Of a stretch of 11,256 bases of DNA, positions 1 through 7,130 are shown piece after piece (position 1 is the first letter of the stretch; each line of letters starts with the position of its first letter). Both the position numbers and the translations under genes were made by a program. Under the pieces are notes generated by a model. It was not told the DNA's origin. It saw only the letters and a list, made by a program, of their open reading frames with translations, and ran no database searches. Origin of the DNA: Rhodospirillales bacterium Alpha_05 (GTDB taxonomy: Bacteria; Pseudomonadota; Alphaproteobacteria; Rhodospirillales; Rhodospirillaceae); contig LUYR01000611.1 in assembly GCA_001603335.1 (NCBI GenBank), forward strand, positions 1-11,256, written 5' to 3'.

Positions 1-854
1 CCCTCGACCACCCCGGCGAGCGCGTCGAGCGCGGCGGCGAGGTGGGGCTTCGGCCCCAACGCATCCTGCATCACCACGTTGCTGGCGAAGATCTGCGCCG
101 CGATCCCGTCGAGGATGGCGAGCGCGTCGGCGTCGGTTTCGCTCTCGATGAGTTCGGCGAGGCGGTCGAGCTTACTCGGCCAGTCGCGGTGCTCGGCGAG
201 GTCGCGCGCGAGCACGACGATGGCGGAGAAGCGGCCGTCGAACGGATCGCGTGAGGATTCCTCCGCGAGCAACGGCCCGAAGGCGCCGGGAACGTGGCGC
301 GGCAGGCTGCGACGGCGCTCGGCGCGGCGGGCGCGGGTGCCGATGCCCTCGATGGCGCGATAGATTTCCTCGCCACGGGTTTTCGGCAGGATGTCGGTGC
401 CGCGGGTCTGCACCAGCGCGACGCGGTCGACGCCGCCCATGACGATGCCCTCGGTGTCCCAGATCCGCTTGCATTCGCGATAGACGTAAAGGACTTCGGT
501 GGGGGTGAGGCAGGTTTCGTCGAGGTACTTGCGAAACAGCCGCCCCATGGTGGCGAGGCTCTCAGGCCCGAGGAAGTCCTCCTCGGTGGCGCAGGTCGGC
601 GCGGTTTCGATCGGCACGATGCGCACGTCGCGCATCGGCTTGACCACGCCCATTTTCTCGAACACCAGCTTTTCCGCGTGTTCGCCGTCGGCACGCTTCC
701 ACAAGCGAAGGATACGCACCCCTTCGACCCGGCCGCTTTTCAGCTCCTGCTCCGCGATTTTCTTCGCGGCTTCCTCTTCGTCGTACAGGTTCTTGACCGT
801 CCAGTTCTTGGCGACCAATACCTGCACCTCGAATGTCGCGCGACGGCTCGACAT
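1..854 (-). CDS. Unrecognised conserved-looking protein, 3' end outside window
   Basis: An open frame runs from ATG at 854 off the left edge, giving 284 residues without a stop. The start is supported by a GAGGGGG ribosome-binding site at 862-868, 7 nt upstream. The protein looks soluble: I see no signal peptide and no membrane segment. Residues 1-70 look like a small alpha/beta unit (a start rich in beta residues, FEVQVLVAKNW, then a charged helix EEEAAKKIAEQEL, then VEGVRILRLWKR). Residues 75-160 contain the segment ETAPTCATEEDFLGPESL. A basic patch follows near 172-187 (IGTRARRAERRRSLPRH). The last visible part (210-284) is helical and rich in Leu, Ala and Asp. I recognise no catalytic motif or family. 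It lies 65 bp downstream of holC in the same direction, so it may be co-transcribed. Codon use is GC-rich in third positions, like its neighbours, which supports real coding. Function is unknown. Confidence 0.8.
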   Translation of the reverse strand, partial: MSSRRATFEVQVLVAKNWTVKNLYDEEEAAKKIAEQELKSGRVEGVRILRLWKRADGEHAEKLVFEKMGVVKPMRDVRIVPIETAPTCATEEDFLGPESLATMGRLFRKYLDETCLTPTEVLYVYRECKRIWDTEGIVMGGVDRVALVQTRGTDILPKTRGEEIYRAIEGIGTRARRAERRRSLPRHVPGAFGPLLAEESSRDPFDGRFSAIVVLARDLAEHRDWPSKLDRLAELIESETDADALAILDGIAAQIFASNVVMQDALGPKPHLAAALDALAGVVE

Positions 855-919
855 ACGGGCACCCCCTCGATCCCTGGCGCGGAGCGGTCTTTTTTCCGCC
901 GCTTCCGCGAAACCCTACG

Positions 920-1387
920 TCATTCGGTTTTGGCGGAATTCGCCTTCTGCGTCCAGCGTCCGTTGACGTCCTGCTGCCAATAGCTGAGATCGTGGCCCGC
1001 GTCGCGAAGCCGGGCCCAACGCCGCCGCGCGGCGTCCACGTCGTCGCCGACCGCACCGTCGAAAATGTCGAGGCAGCGGGCGAAGTTCGCGGGGTCGAGC
1101 AGCTCGACGCCGTCGGCCACGACCAAGACCTCGGCATTGTTGGGGTTTTCCGCCTTGTCGGTGATCCACACCGGTTGGACTTCGGGCGCGCCGGTGTCGG
1201 CGGAGGCGTGCGGCAGCCACGAATCCTCGGCGTAGGTCCAGAGCAGGGCGTCGAGATCCTTGGCCCGCTCCGGCGATCCCACCGTCACCACCGCCCGCAT
1301 CCCACGCGCGACGACGCGCTCCAAAAGCTCGGGGAGCGCGCGTTCGAGGGGCCATTTCTGGAGATGATAGAAATCGATTCGGGCCAT
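920..1387 (-). CDS. holC: DNA polymerase III chi subunit
   Basis: This 155-residue protein matches the HolC/chi family in length and pattern: an N-terminal IDFYHLQKWPLERALPELLERV, then a beta-helix core with AVVTVGSPERAKDLDALLWTY, the segment SWLPHA, and VWITDKAENPNNAEVLVVADG. The C-terminal part carries FARCLDIFDG and ARRRWARLRDAGHDLSYWQQ. Chi is a small accessory subunit of the replicative polymerase clamp loader. In E. coli it pairs with psi (HolD) and links the polymerase to single-stranded DNA-binding protein. Many alphaproteobacteria have chi but no obvious psi. The ATG at 1387 has only a weak upstream ribosome-binding site. The gene sits behind the terminator of the hflK-hflC-degP operon, so it should have its own promoter in or before 1388-1416. 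The unrecognised protein gene at 854 follows in the same direction. Confidence 0.9.
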   Translation of the reverse strand: MARIDFYHLQKWPLERALPELLERVVARGMRAVVTVGSPERAKDLDALLWTYAEDSWLPHASADTGAPEVQPVWITDKAENPNNAEVLVVADGVELLDPANFARCLDIFDGAVGDDVDAARRRWARLRDAGHDLSYWQQDVNGRWTQKANSAKTE

Positions 1388-1416
1388 GCCCGTTCATACC
1401 ACGCCGAGGCGGGCAA

Positions 1417-1444
1417 GCAAAAGGCCGGGGTTTCCCCCGGCCTT
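1417..1444 (-). terminator. Intrinsic terminator of the hflK-hflC-degP operon
   Basis: A perfect 10-bp stem (1421-1430 with 1435-1444) closes a 4-nt loop, which reads GAAA on the minus strand. It is followed on that strand by TTTTG from position 1420 downward. It lies 26 bp beyond the degP stop codon and before holC, the right place to end the upstream operon and separate it from holC. On the plus strand no T-run follows the stem, so it should act in one direction. Confidence 0.85.
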
Positions 1445-1470
1445 GCGCACGTGCCGAAACCGGTTCGGCC

Positions 1471-3003
1471 CTACTTCTTGGCGTCGTCGATCTTGAGCGC
1501 GAGGAAGCGCTTGCGGTCGCCGAGGCGGACCTGGAGCAGGACCGACTGGCGGCCCGACTTCTTCGCGGATTCGACGCCCTGGCGGAGTTCGTCCGGGGTG
1601 TTGACCGGCTTCTGGGTCACCGCCTCGATCACCACGCCGGGCTGGATGCCCTTGTCCGCCGCTTCGCCGCCGTTGGCGACGCCGACCACCAGCACGCCCT
1701 TGACGTCGTCGCCGATGCCGTACTTCTCCCGCAGTTGCGGGGTGAGCGCGGTCACGGTGAGGCCGAGGGTTTTCATTTCCTTGGCCGGTCCGGTGGGCTT
1801 CTGGTCGGGCTGCGGCTTGGCTGCGGCTTGCTTGGTCTCGTCCTGCATTTCGCCGACCTTGACCTTTTTGGTGATGTGCTTGCCGCCACGGATGAACTCG
1901 ACGTTCACCGATTTGCCGATCTCGGTTTCCGCGACGATGCGCGGCAGACGGCGCATTTCCTCGACCGGCTTGCCATCGAACGAAACGATCACGTCGCCCG
2001 CCTCGATGCCGGTATCGGCCGCCGGGCTGCCCGCCTGCACGCCCTGGACCAACGCGCCCATGGCGTGATCCATGCCGAGGCTTTCGGCGATGTCGTCGGT
2101 GACGTGCTGGATCGTCACGCCGAGCCAGCCGCGCCGCGCGTGGCCGTACTTCTGGATGTCCTTGATCACCGCCTGGACGGTGTCGGAGGGAATCGCGAAG
2201 CCGATGCCGACGCTGCCGCCCGAGGGCGAGAAGATCATCGAGTTCACCCCGATCACCTTGCCGTCCATGTTGAACATCGGGCCGCCGGAGTTGCCGCGAT
2301 TGATCGAGGCGTCGGTCTGGATGAAGTTGTCGTAGGGGCCGGCGTTGATGTCGCGCCCGCCCGCCGAGATGATGCCCGCGGTGACCGTGCCGCCGAGGCC
2401 GAACGGGTTGCCGATCGCCAGCACCCAGTCGCCGACGCGCGCCTTGTTGGCCTCGCCGAATTCGACGAACGGCAGGTCGGTCTTCGATTCAACCTGGAGC
2501 AACGCGACGTCGGACTTGGCGTCGCGGCCGATCAGCTTGGCCGGGAGTTCGTGGCCGTCGTGGAAGCTGACGATGATCTCGGTGGCTTCGTCGATGACGT
2601 GGTTGTTGGTGACGATCAGGCCGTGCGGATCGATGATGAAGCCCGAGCCGAGGGAACGGGTCTTGCGCTTCGGCGCGGGCTGGGCCGGGTTCTGGTTTTG
2701 CATCCGGTCGAAGTAGTCCTTGAAGAACTCCTCGAACGGCGACCCCGGCGGCAGCTGCGGCAGGCCGGGGATCAGCTGATCCTCGCCGCCGCCGGCTTCG
2801 TCGTGGGTGGTGGCGATGTTGACCACCGCGGGAAGCAGCTTCTCCGCGAGATCGGCGAAACTCTCGGGCGCGCCGCGCGCGAGCGCGGGCAGCGGCGCGG
2901 CGATGATCGCCGCGAACGCCATCGCGCCGACGGCGCGGACCCAGGTGCGGGCGGCGGAGCGAACCCCGCCGCCGACGCGTTTCGTCAATTCCATTTCCGA
3001 CAC
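1471..3003 (-). CDS. degP: DegP/HtrA (Do) family periplasmic serine protease
   Basis: A Do-type serine protease of 510 residues from GTG at 3003. An N-terminal signal peptide (basic start, hydrophobic residues about 24-40, PALA cleavage site near 42) sends it to the periplasm. The trypsin-like domain shows the triad His135 (VTNNHVID), Asp165 (GRDAKSDVALL) and Ser239 (NRGNSGGP). Two PDZ domains follow, about 291-385 (RGWLGVTI) and 412-505 (TLGLTVTAL), joined by a Gln/Lys/Pro-rich linker near 388-409. The family degrades or refolds misfolded envelope proteins, usually as oligomers. The GTG start is chosen because GGAGGG lies 9 nt upstream; an in-frame ATG at 2994 is 18 nt away and would remove only three residues. 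The frame stays open to 3252, but that part overlaps hflC and is not family-like. It is the last gene of hflK-hflC-degP, 31 bp after hflC, an arrangement common in alphaproteobacteria. It could equally be named mucD or htrA. Confidence 0.95.
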   Translation of the reverse strand: MSEMELTKRVGGGVRSAARTWVRAVGAMAFAAIIAAPLPALARGAPESFADLAEKLLPAVVNIATTHDEAGGGEDQLIPGLPQLPPGSPFEEFFKDYFDRMQNQNPAQPAPKRKTRSLGSGFIIDPHGLIVTNNHVIDEATEIIVSFHDGHELPAKLIGRDAKSDVALLQVESKTDLPFVEFGEANKARVGDWVLAIGNPFGLGGTVTAGIISAGGRDINAGPYDNFIQTDASINRGNSGGPMFNMDGKVIGVNSMIFSPSGGSVGIGFAIPSDTVQAVIKDIQKYGHARRGWLGVTIQHVTDDIAESLGMDHAMGALVQGVQAGSPAADTGIEAGDVIVSFDGKPVEEMRRLPRIVAETEIGKSVNVEFIRGGKHITKKVKVGEMQDETKQAAAKPQPDQKPTGPAKEMKTLGLTVTALTPQLREKYGIGDDVKGVLVVGVANGGEAADKGIQPGVVIEAVTQKPVNTPDELRQGVESAKKSGRQSVLLQVRLGDRKRFLALKIDDAKK

Positions 3004-3012
3004 TGTTACGTA

Positions 3013-3018
3013 CCCTCC
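3013..3018 (-). promoter_or_regulatory. Ribosome-binding site deciding the degP GTG start
   Basis: GGAGGG on the minus strand lies 9 nt before GTG at 3003 and 18 nt before the next in-frame ATG at 2994. The spacing favours the GTG. The site is in the 31-bp gap between hflC and degP, so degP has its own initiation signal within the operon. Confidence 0.7.
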
Positions 3019-3034
3019 GTATGGTCCCGTCGGC

Positions 3035-3901
3035 TTACTTTTTGGCGTTCGCCGCCCCGAAGTAGCGGAAGAACTGCGAATCCGGCGACAAGACCAGGGT
3101 GGTATCGGCACCGAGGGCTTCGCGATAGGCATCCATCGAGCGATAGAACGCGAAGAACTCAGGGTCGCGGCCATAGGCCTTGCCGAGAACCTGGTTTCGG
3201 GTCGCGTCGCCCTCGCCCCGCAGAATCTGGGACTGTCTCCGGGCCTCCGCAAGGATCACGGTCCGCTCGCGGTCGGCCTCGGCCTGGATCTTGGCCTTGA
3301 GCTCGGCACCGTCGGCGCGGAAGCGGGCGGCCTCGGCGAAGCGGTCGGAGCGCATGCGGTTGTACAGCGCTTCGGCGGTGTCGCGGGGCAACTCGGTGCG
3401 GCCGATGCGGACGTCGATGATCTCGACGCCGAACTCGGACTCACGCTCGCGCATCGCCTTGTTGATCGCGTCCATCACCGCGGCGCGCTTTTCCGAGAGG
3501 ATGTCGGGCAGCAGCACCTTCGCCACCTCGACGCGCACCGCGTTGTTGAGTTCGCGGCCCAGGCGCTGGCGCAGCACGTCCGCCGTGCCCGCCGACTTGC
3601 GGAACTGCAACGGATCGATGATGCGATAGCGGGCGTAGACGTCGACGATGATCCGGCGCTGGTCGCGCAGGTTCATTTCCTCGGATTCGGGATCGATATC
3701 GAGGATCCGCTTGTCGTAGAACGCCACGTCCTGGAAGAACGGAACTTTGAAATACAGGCCAGGATCGCGGTAGACGGCCTTCGGCTCGCCGAACTGCAGC
3801 ACCAGCGCCTGCCGGGTCTGGTGGACGACGAACATGCTGTTGGCGGCAACGAACAGGACGGCGAGCGCCCCGATGCCGAAGAAGGCAAAACGACGGTTCA
3901 T
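3035..3901 (-). CDS. hflC: HflC, SPFH-domain membrane protein, partner of HflK
   Basis: A 288-residue protein with one N-terminal membrane segment (about residues 5-24, FFGIGALAVLFVAANSMFV) and an SPFH/prohibitin domain outside it (starting VVHQTRQALVLQFGEPKAV). A long charged coiled region follows (about 185-225, AKIQAEADRERTVILAEARR). The end, RDPEFFAFYRSMDAYREAL and then LVLSPDSQFFRYFG, is characteristic of HflC. With HflK it forms a large inner-membrane complex facing the periplasm, which in E. coli binds the FtsH protease and limits its access to membrane substrates. The ATG at 3901 directly follows the hflK stop codon (TAA 3904-3902). An AAGGGGG ribosome-binding site lies inside the end of hflK, 8 nt before the start, so translation of the two is probably coupled to keep them stoichiometric. 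Confidence 0.95.
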   Translation of the reverse strand: MNRRFAFFGIGALAVLFVAANSMFVVHQTRQALVLQFGEPKAVYRDPGLYFKVPFFQDVAFYDKRILDIDPESEEMNLRDQRRIIVDVYARYRIIDPLQFRKSAGTADVLRQRLGRELNNAVRVEVAKVLLPDILSEKRAAVMDAINKAMRERESEFGVEIIDVRIGRTELPRDTAEALYNRMRSDRFAEAARFRADGAELKAKIQAEADRERTVILAEARRQSQILRGEGDATRNQVLGKAYGRDPEFFAFYRSMDAYREALGADTTLVLSPDSQFFRYFGAANAKK

Positions 3902-5053
3902 TTATTTTGCCCCCTTGCTGGTGTTGGCACCATTGGCGCGCTTCTGGATTTCCGGCAGCGGCAGGTAGGGCACCACGCCCTGGCCTTCCTTGTCGATCAC
4001 CACCTTGTTGGAGTGGCTAAGAACCTCTTGCATGGTTTCGAGGTAGAGGCGCTCGCGGGTGACGTCGGAGGCGGCCTTGTAGCTGTCGTAGACCGAGTTG
4101 AAGCGGTCGGCTTCACCCTGGGCGTCCTTGACCTGGCGTTCCTTGTACGCCATCGCGTCCTGGATCATCTTTTCCGCCTCGCCCTTGGCGCGCGGCAGGA
4201 TGTCGTTGCGGTACGCGTTGGCTTCGTTGCGCTGGCGATCGAGGTCCTGGCGGGCGTTGTTGACGTCGTGGAACGCCTCGATCACCTGCTTCGGCGGGTC
4301 GACGGCGAGCAGCTTGACACCGGTGATGGTGACGCCCGCACCGTAGTAGTCGAGCAGCGCCTGGAGCTGGATCAGCATTTCCGCCTGGAGGGCTTCCTTG
4401 CTGTCGGTCATCAGCTGGTCGAGGGTCGACCGCCCGGCAACCTCGCGCATCGCGCTTTCGGCGGCGCGGCGAATGGTTTCTTCCGGATTGCGGATGTTGA
4501 AGAGGAAGTCTTCCGCCTTGGCGACGCGCCAGAACACCGAATAGTCGGCGTCGACGACGTTCTGGTCGGCGGTCAGCACCTGACGATCATCGGCCTCGCG
4601 GCGGACTTGGCCGAAGCGCTTGGCGTTGTCCTCAGGCGTCTGGGTGCCGATGTTGATCTGGCGGATCTGGGTGACGGAAACCGTGACCACTTCGCCGATC
4701 GGCGCCGGGAACCAGGCATGGAGGCCGGGTTCGGTCGACTTGACGAACTTGCCGAACATCATTTCGACGCCCTGCTCGTCGGGCTGGACCTTGTAGACGC
4801 CCGAGATGCCCCACGCGGCGACGACGAGCGCGAGGCCGAGGATGATCGCCTTCGGGCCCTGAGGACCGCGCGGGAACCAACCCTTCATCCGGTCTCCGCC
4901 CTTGCGGAGAAGGTCTTCCAAATCCGGAGGCTGTTGCCCCGGGCCACGTTTACGAGGGCCATTCCCCCACGGGCTGTTGGGAGGCGTTCCGCCGGGCTGA
5001 TTTCCACCACCCCAAGGCCCACCTCCGTTCCCGCTGCCGGTATTCCAGGGCAT
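3902..5053 (-). CDS. hflK: HflK, SPFH-domain membrane protein, partner of HflC
   Basis: A 383-residue protein from ATG at 5053. It opens with a Gly/Pro/Asn-rich cytoplasmic tail (about 1-45, MPWNTGSGNGGGPWGGG) followed by DLEDLLRKGGDRMKGWFP, which is typical of alphaproteobacterial HflK. One membrane segment covers about 69-87 (AIILGLALVVAAWGISGVY). The SPFH domain starts at VQPDEQGVEMMFGKFV. Later come the family segments TADQNVVDADYSVFWRV and AVDPPKQVIEAFHDVNNARQ and a coiled region rich in Ala, Glu and Lys. HflK pairs with HflC to build the FtsH-associated complex in the inner membrane. The frame also has an earlier start at 5092, but ATG 5053 is chosen because GAGGGG lies 10 nt upstream and the protein then begins where the family does. 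It is the first gene of the hflK-hflC-degP operon. Confidence 0.95.
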   Translation of the reverse strand: MPWNTGSGNGGGPWGGGNQPGGTPPNSPWGNGPRKRGPGQQPPDLEDLLRKGGDRMKGWFPRGPQGPKAIILGLALVVAAWGISGVYKVQPDEQGVEMMFGKFVKSTEPGLHAWFPAPIGEVVTVSVTQIRQINIGTQTPEDNAKRFGQVRREADDRQVLTADQNVVDADYSVFWRVAKAEDFLFNIRNPEETIRRAAESAMREVAGRSTLDQLMTDSKEALQAEMLIQLQALLDYYGAGVTITGVKLLAVDPPKQVIEAFHDVNNARQDLDRQRNEANAYRNDILPRAKGEAEKMIQDAMAYKERQVKDAQGEADRFNSVYDSYKAASDVTRERLYLETMQEVLSHSNKVVIDKEGQGVVPYLPLPEIQKRANGANTSKGAK

Positions 5054-5063
5054 CGTTGTTTGT

Positions 5064-5069
5064 CCCCTC
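5064..5069 (-). promoter_or_regulatory. Ribosome-binding site deciding the hflK start
   Basis: GAGGGG on the minus strand lies 10 nt before ATG at 5053. The site would fall inside the coding region if the earlier in-frame start at 5092 were used, so it argues for the shorter HflK. Confidence 0.65.
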
Positions 5070-5096
5070 TGGATTTGATTATTTTGAATCACAGGT

Positions 5097-5126
5097 TTGC
5101 CGCATTCGTCCCAGGCACCTTATATC
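5097..5126 (+). promoter_or_regulatory. Candidate sigma-70 promoter for mrp
   Basis: TTGCCG (5097-5102) and TATATC (5121-5126) are 18 nt apart. Transcription would start near 5133, downstream of the farthest-upstream in-frame start codon (TTG 5097), so that codon could not be used from this promoter. The same 9-mer, CCTTATATC, occurs at the likely ssrA promoter (8201-8209). Confidence 0.35.
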
Positions 5127-5146
5127 GAAGAGACGAACCCTGTCAC
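5119..5146 (-). promoter_or_regulatory. Candidate sigma-70 promoter for hflK-hflC-degP
   Basis: On the minus strand, GTGACA (5141-5146) and TATAAG (5119-5124) are 16 nt apart, which would start transcription near 5112 and give a leader of about 60 nt before hflK. The -10 overlaps that of the candidate mrp promoter on the other strand. I looked for a heat-shock (RpoH) type promoter and saw none convincing. This is pattern matching only. Confidence 0.35.
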
Positions 5147-5216
5147 CCGCTTGATCGGACCCACCGAAGTGAACTGGCGTAGCTATCTCTCCCGGATATC
5201 GGGACAATCTCCACGC

Positions 5217-6308
5217 GTGTCAACGTCCAAGGACGCGGGCGCAACCGATGCCGAAGCGGTTCGGAGCGCGCTCGCGAACCTCCCGGCGATCCCCGAACTC
5301 GGCGGCTGGACCGCGAAGGACCGGATCGCGGGTCTCGACGTGTCGAACGGGCGCGTCGTCCTCGCGCTCGAGGCCGCGCCCGAGCATGCGGAAGCACTCG
5401 AACAGGTGCGCGCCGCGATCGAGACCGCGATCGACGAAATGCCCGGCGTGACCTCGGTTCAGGTGATCCTCACCGCCGAGAAGGCCGCCGAACCGCCGCC
5501 GCGCGCGCCCCGCATCGGCCAGCACCCGACCGGCGGCAAAATCGAGCTGCCGGGCGTGGCGCAGGTGATCGCGGTGGCGTCGGGCAAGGGCGGCGTCGGC
5601 AAGTCCACCACCACCGCCAACCTTGCGATGGCGATGGCGGCGAAGGGCCTGAAAGTCGGCATCCTCGACGCCGACATCTACGGCCCCTCGGTGCCCACCC
5701 TGTTCGGCTGCGCCGACGCCAAGCCGACGATGTCGGACGCGAACAAGATGCTGCCGGTGGAGCGCCACGGCATCAAATTGATTTCCATCGGCTTCTTGCT
5801 GCCGCAGGACACCCCGGTGATCTGGCGCGGGCCGATGGTCGCGGGCGCGATCGAGCAACTCTTCCGCGATGTCGACTGGGGCAGCCTCGACGTGCTGCTC
5901 GTCGACCTGCCGCCCGGCACCGGCGACGCGCAATTGACGATGGCGCAGAAGGCGCCGCTCTCGGGCGCGGTGATCGTCTCGACGCCGCAGGACTTGGCGC
6001 TGATCGACGCCAAGCGCGCATTGCAGATGTTCCGCAAGGTGGAGGTGCCGGTGCTCGGCATCGTCGAGAACATGAGCTACTACGAGTGCCCGAACTGCGG
6101 CCACCGCGAGCACATCTTCAGCCACGGCGGCGCGCAGGTCGCGGCGCAGGATCTGGAAGCGCCGTATCTCGGCGCGGTGCCGCTGACCCTGGCGATCCGC
6201 GAGGCCTCCGACGCGGGCACGCCGATCGTCGCAAGCCAGCCCGACAGCCCGCAGGCCAAGGCCTACACCGCAATCGCGGAGGCGGTGCTGTACGGCACCG
6301 CCTCGTAA
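5217..6308 (+). CDS. apbC: Mrp/ApbC family P-loop ATPase, iron-sulfur cluster carrier
   Basis: A Mrp/NBP35-type ATPase of 363 residues from GTG 5217. A short MIP18-like N-terminal domain (about 10-90) precedes the ATPase. This opens with the deviant Walker A motif GKGGVGKST (123-131), followed by DADIYGPSVPTLFG. Further family marks are IWRGPMVAGAIEQL, the Walker B-like VLLVDLPPGTGDAQLT, VSTPQDLALIDAKR, and VENMSYYECPNCGH with the CXXC pair Cys291/Cys294, which in this family holds a bridging 4Fe-4S cluster between two subunits. The family carries or assembles Fe-S clusters in the cytoplasm. The frame is open back to TTG 5097, and GTG 5169 is another option. I prefer 5217 because codons before it are AT-rich in third positions and lie in the likely divergent promoter region, while the conserved domain begins just after it. 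No ribosome-binding site is strong at any candidate. Possible clients in this window include the 4Fe-4S fumarase. Confidence 0.9.
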   Translation: MSTSKDAGATDAEAVRSALANLPAIPELGGWTAKDRIAGLDVSNGRVVLALEAAPEHAEALEQVRAAIETAIDEMPGVTSVQVILTAEKAAEPPPRAPRIGQHPTGGKIELPGVAQVIAVASGKGGVGKSTTTANLAMAMAAKGLKVGILDADIYGPSVPTLFGCADAKPTMSDANKMLPVERHGIKLISIGFLLPQDTPVIWRGPMVAGAIEQLFRDVDWGSLDVLLVDLPPGTGDAQLTMAQKAPLSGAVIVSTPQDLALIDAKRALQMFRKVEVPVLGIVENMSYYECPNCGHREHIFSHGGAQVAAQDLEAPYLGAVPLTLAIREASDAGTPIVASQPDSPQAKAYTAIAEAVLYGTAS

Positions 6309-6311
6309 GCT

Positions 6312-7130
6312 TCAGAGGGTGATTTCGCCGCGTGCGTAGGCGACGGCATGTCCGGCGATGCGCACGCGGTCTCCCGCGTACTCGGTCCAGAGAAGGCCGC
6401 CGCGCGCGCTCGCCTGGCGGCACACCAGGTTCGCCTTGCCGAGGCGCTTCGACCAGAACGGCGCAAGCTGGGTATGTGCCGCGCCGGTCACCGGGTCTTC
6501 CGGAATCCCGACCTTGGCGGCGAAGTAGCGCGAGGTGATGTCGACGCCGTCGCCCCCCTTCGCGGTGGCGATGACGCAGCCGTCGGTGCCCGCGTTGGCG
6601 GCGGTAGCGATCACGCGGTTGCCCGCAAGCGCCGCGATCTTCGCATGATCGGGCTTGAGCGCGATCACTTCATCCGGCGTGTCGAACACGCAGATCCAAT
6701 CCCGCGCGCAGTGCACCTCGCGCGGCGTTGCGCCGAGCGCCTCGGCCAAGCCTTCCGGCGCTTCCGCCGGTTCGGCTTCCCACGCGGGGAAGTCCATCAC
6801 CAGCCGGTCGCCGTCGGAGGTGACGGTGAGCAGGCCGGAAAGGGTATGGAAGCGCCACGGCGCGGGGAAGCCCTGCTCGCGCAGCACGAACGACGTGGCG
6901 AGGGTGGCGTGGCCGCAGAGCGGCACCTCCACCGCCGGAGTGAACCAGCGCAGCCGCCAGTCGTCGCCGTCGGCGACGACGAAGGCGGTTTCGCTCAGGT
7001 TGTTCTCGGCGGCGATGCCCTGCATCACCTCGTCAGGGAGGAAGGCGTCGAGCCGCAGCACCGCCGCCGGATTGCCCTTGAACACCGTGTCGGTGAACGC
7101 ATCGACGACGGAATAGCCGAGCTTGCGCAT
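6312..7130 (-). CDS. PhzF/YddE family isomerase-like protein
   Basis: A 272-residue PhzF-family protein. Family marks are the N-terminal VDAFTDTVFKGNPAAV (9-24), the catalytic-glutamate region NNLSETAFV with Glu47, LCGHATLATS (71-80), and the C-terminal GIPEDPVTGAAH (208-219). PhzF itself isomerises a phenazine precursor. Most chromosomal relatives (YddE, YHI9) have no known substrate, and no other phenazine gene is present here, so a role in phenazine synthesis should not be assumed. The gene overlaps the end of thyX at TGATG. Two ATG codons are adjacent (7133 and 7130). The second is preferred because GGGAGG at 7135-7140 is 4 nt before it but only 1 nt before the first. Its stop is 3 bp from the stop of the convergent mrp gene. 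Confidence 0.9.
   Translation of the reverse strand: MRKLGYSVVDAFTDTVFKGNPAAVLRLDAFLPDEVMQGIAAENNLSETAFVVADGDDWRLRWFTPAVEVPLCGHATLATSFVLREQGFPAPWRFHTLSGLLTVTSDGDRLVMDFPAWEAEPAEAPEGLAEALGATPREVHCARDWICVFDTPDEVIALKPDHAKIAALAGNRVIATAANAGTDGCVIATAKGGDGVDITSRYFAAKVGIPEDPVTGAAHTQLAPFWSKRLGKANLVCRQASARGGLLWTEYAGDRVRIAGHAVAYARGEITL

Noticed and set aside
880..911. Possible terminator after holC
   Set aside because: Bases near 880-888 can pair with 900-909 with a bulge, but the T-run lies in the loop on the plus strand and no T-run follows on the minus strand.
833..3300. Long plus-strand frames (833-2068 and 1735-3300) opposite holC and degP
   Set aside because: Antisense to genes with intact catalytic or family motifs; no recognisable domain of their own.
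2807..5182. A 791-codon open frame on the plus strand opposite hflK, hflC and degP
   Set aside because: It is a shadow of well-supported genes, with low-complexity composition and no motif.
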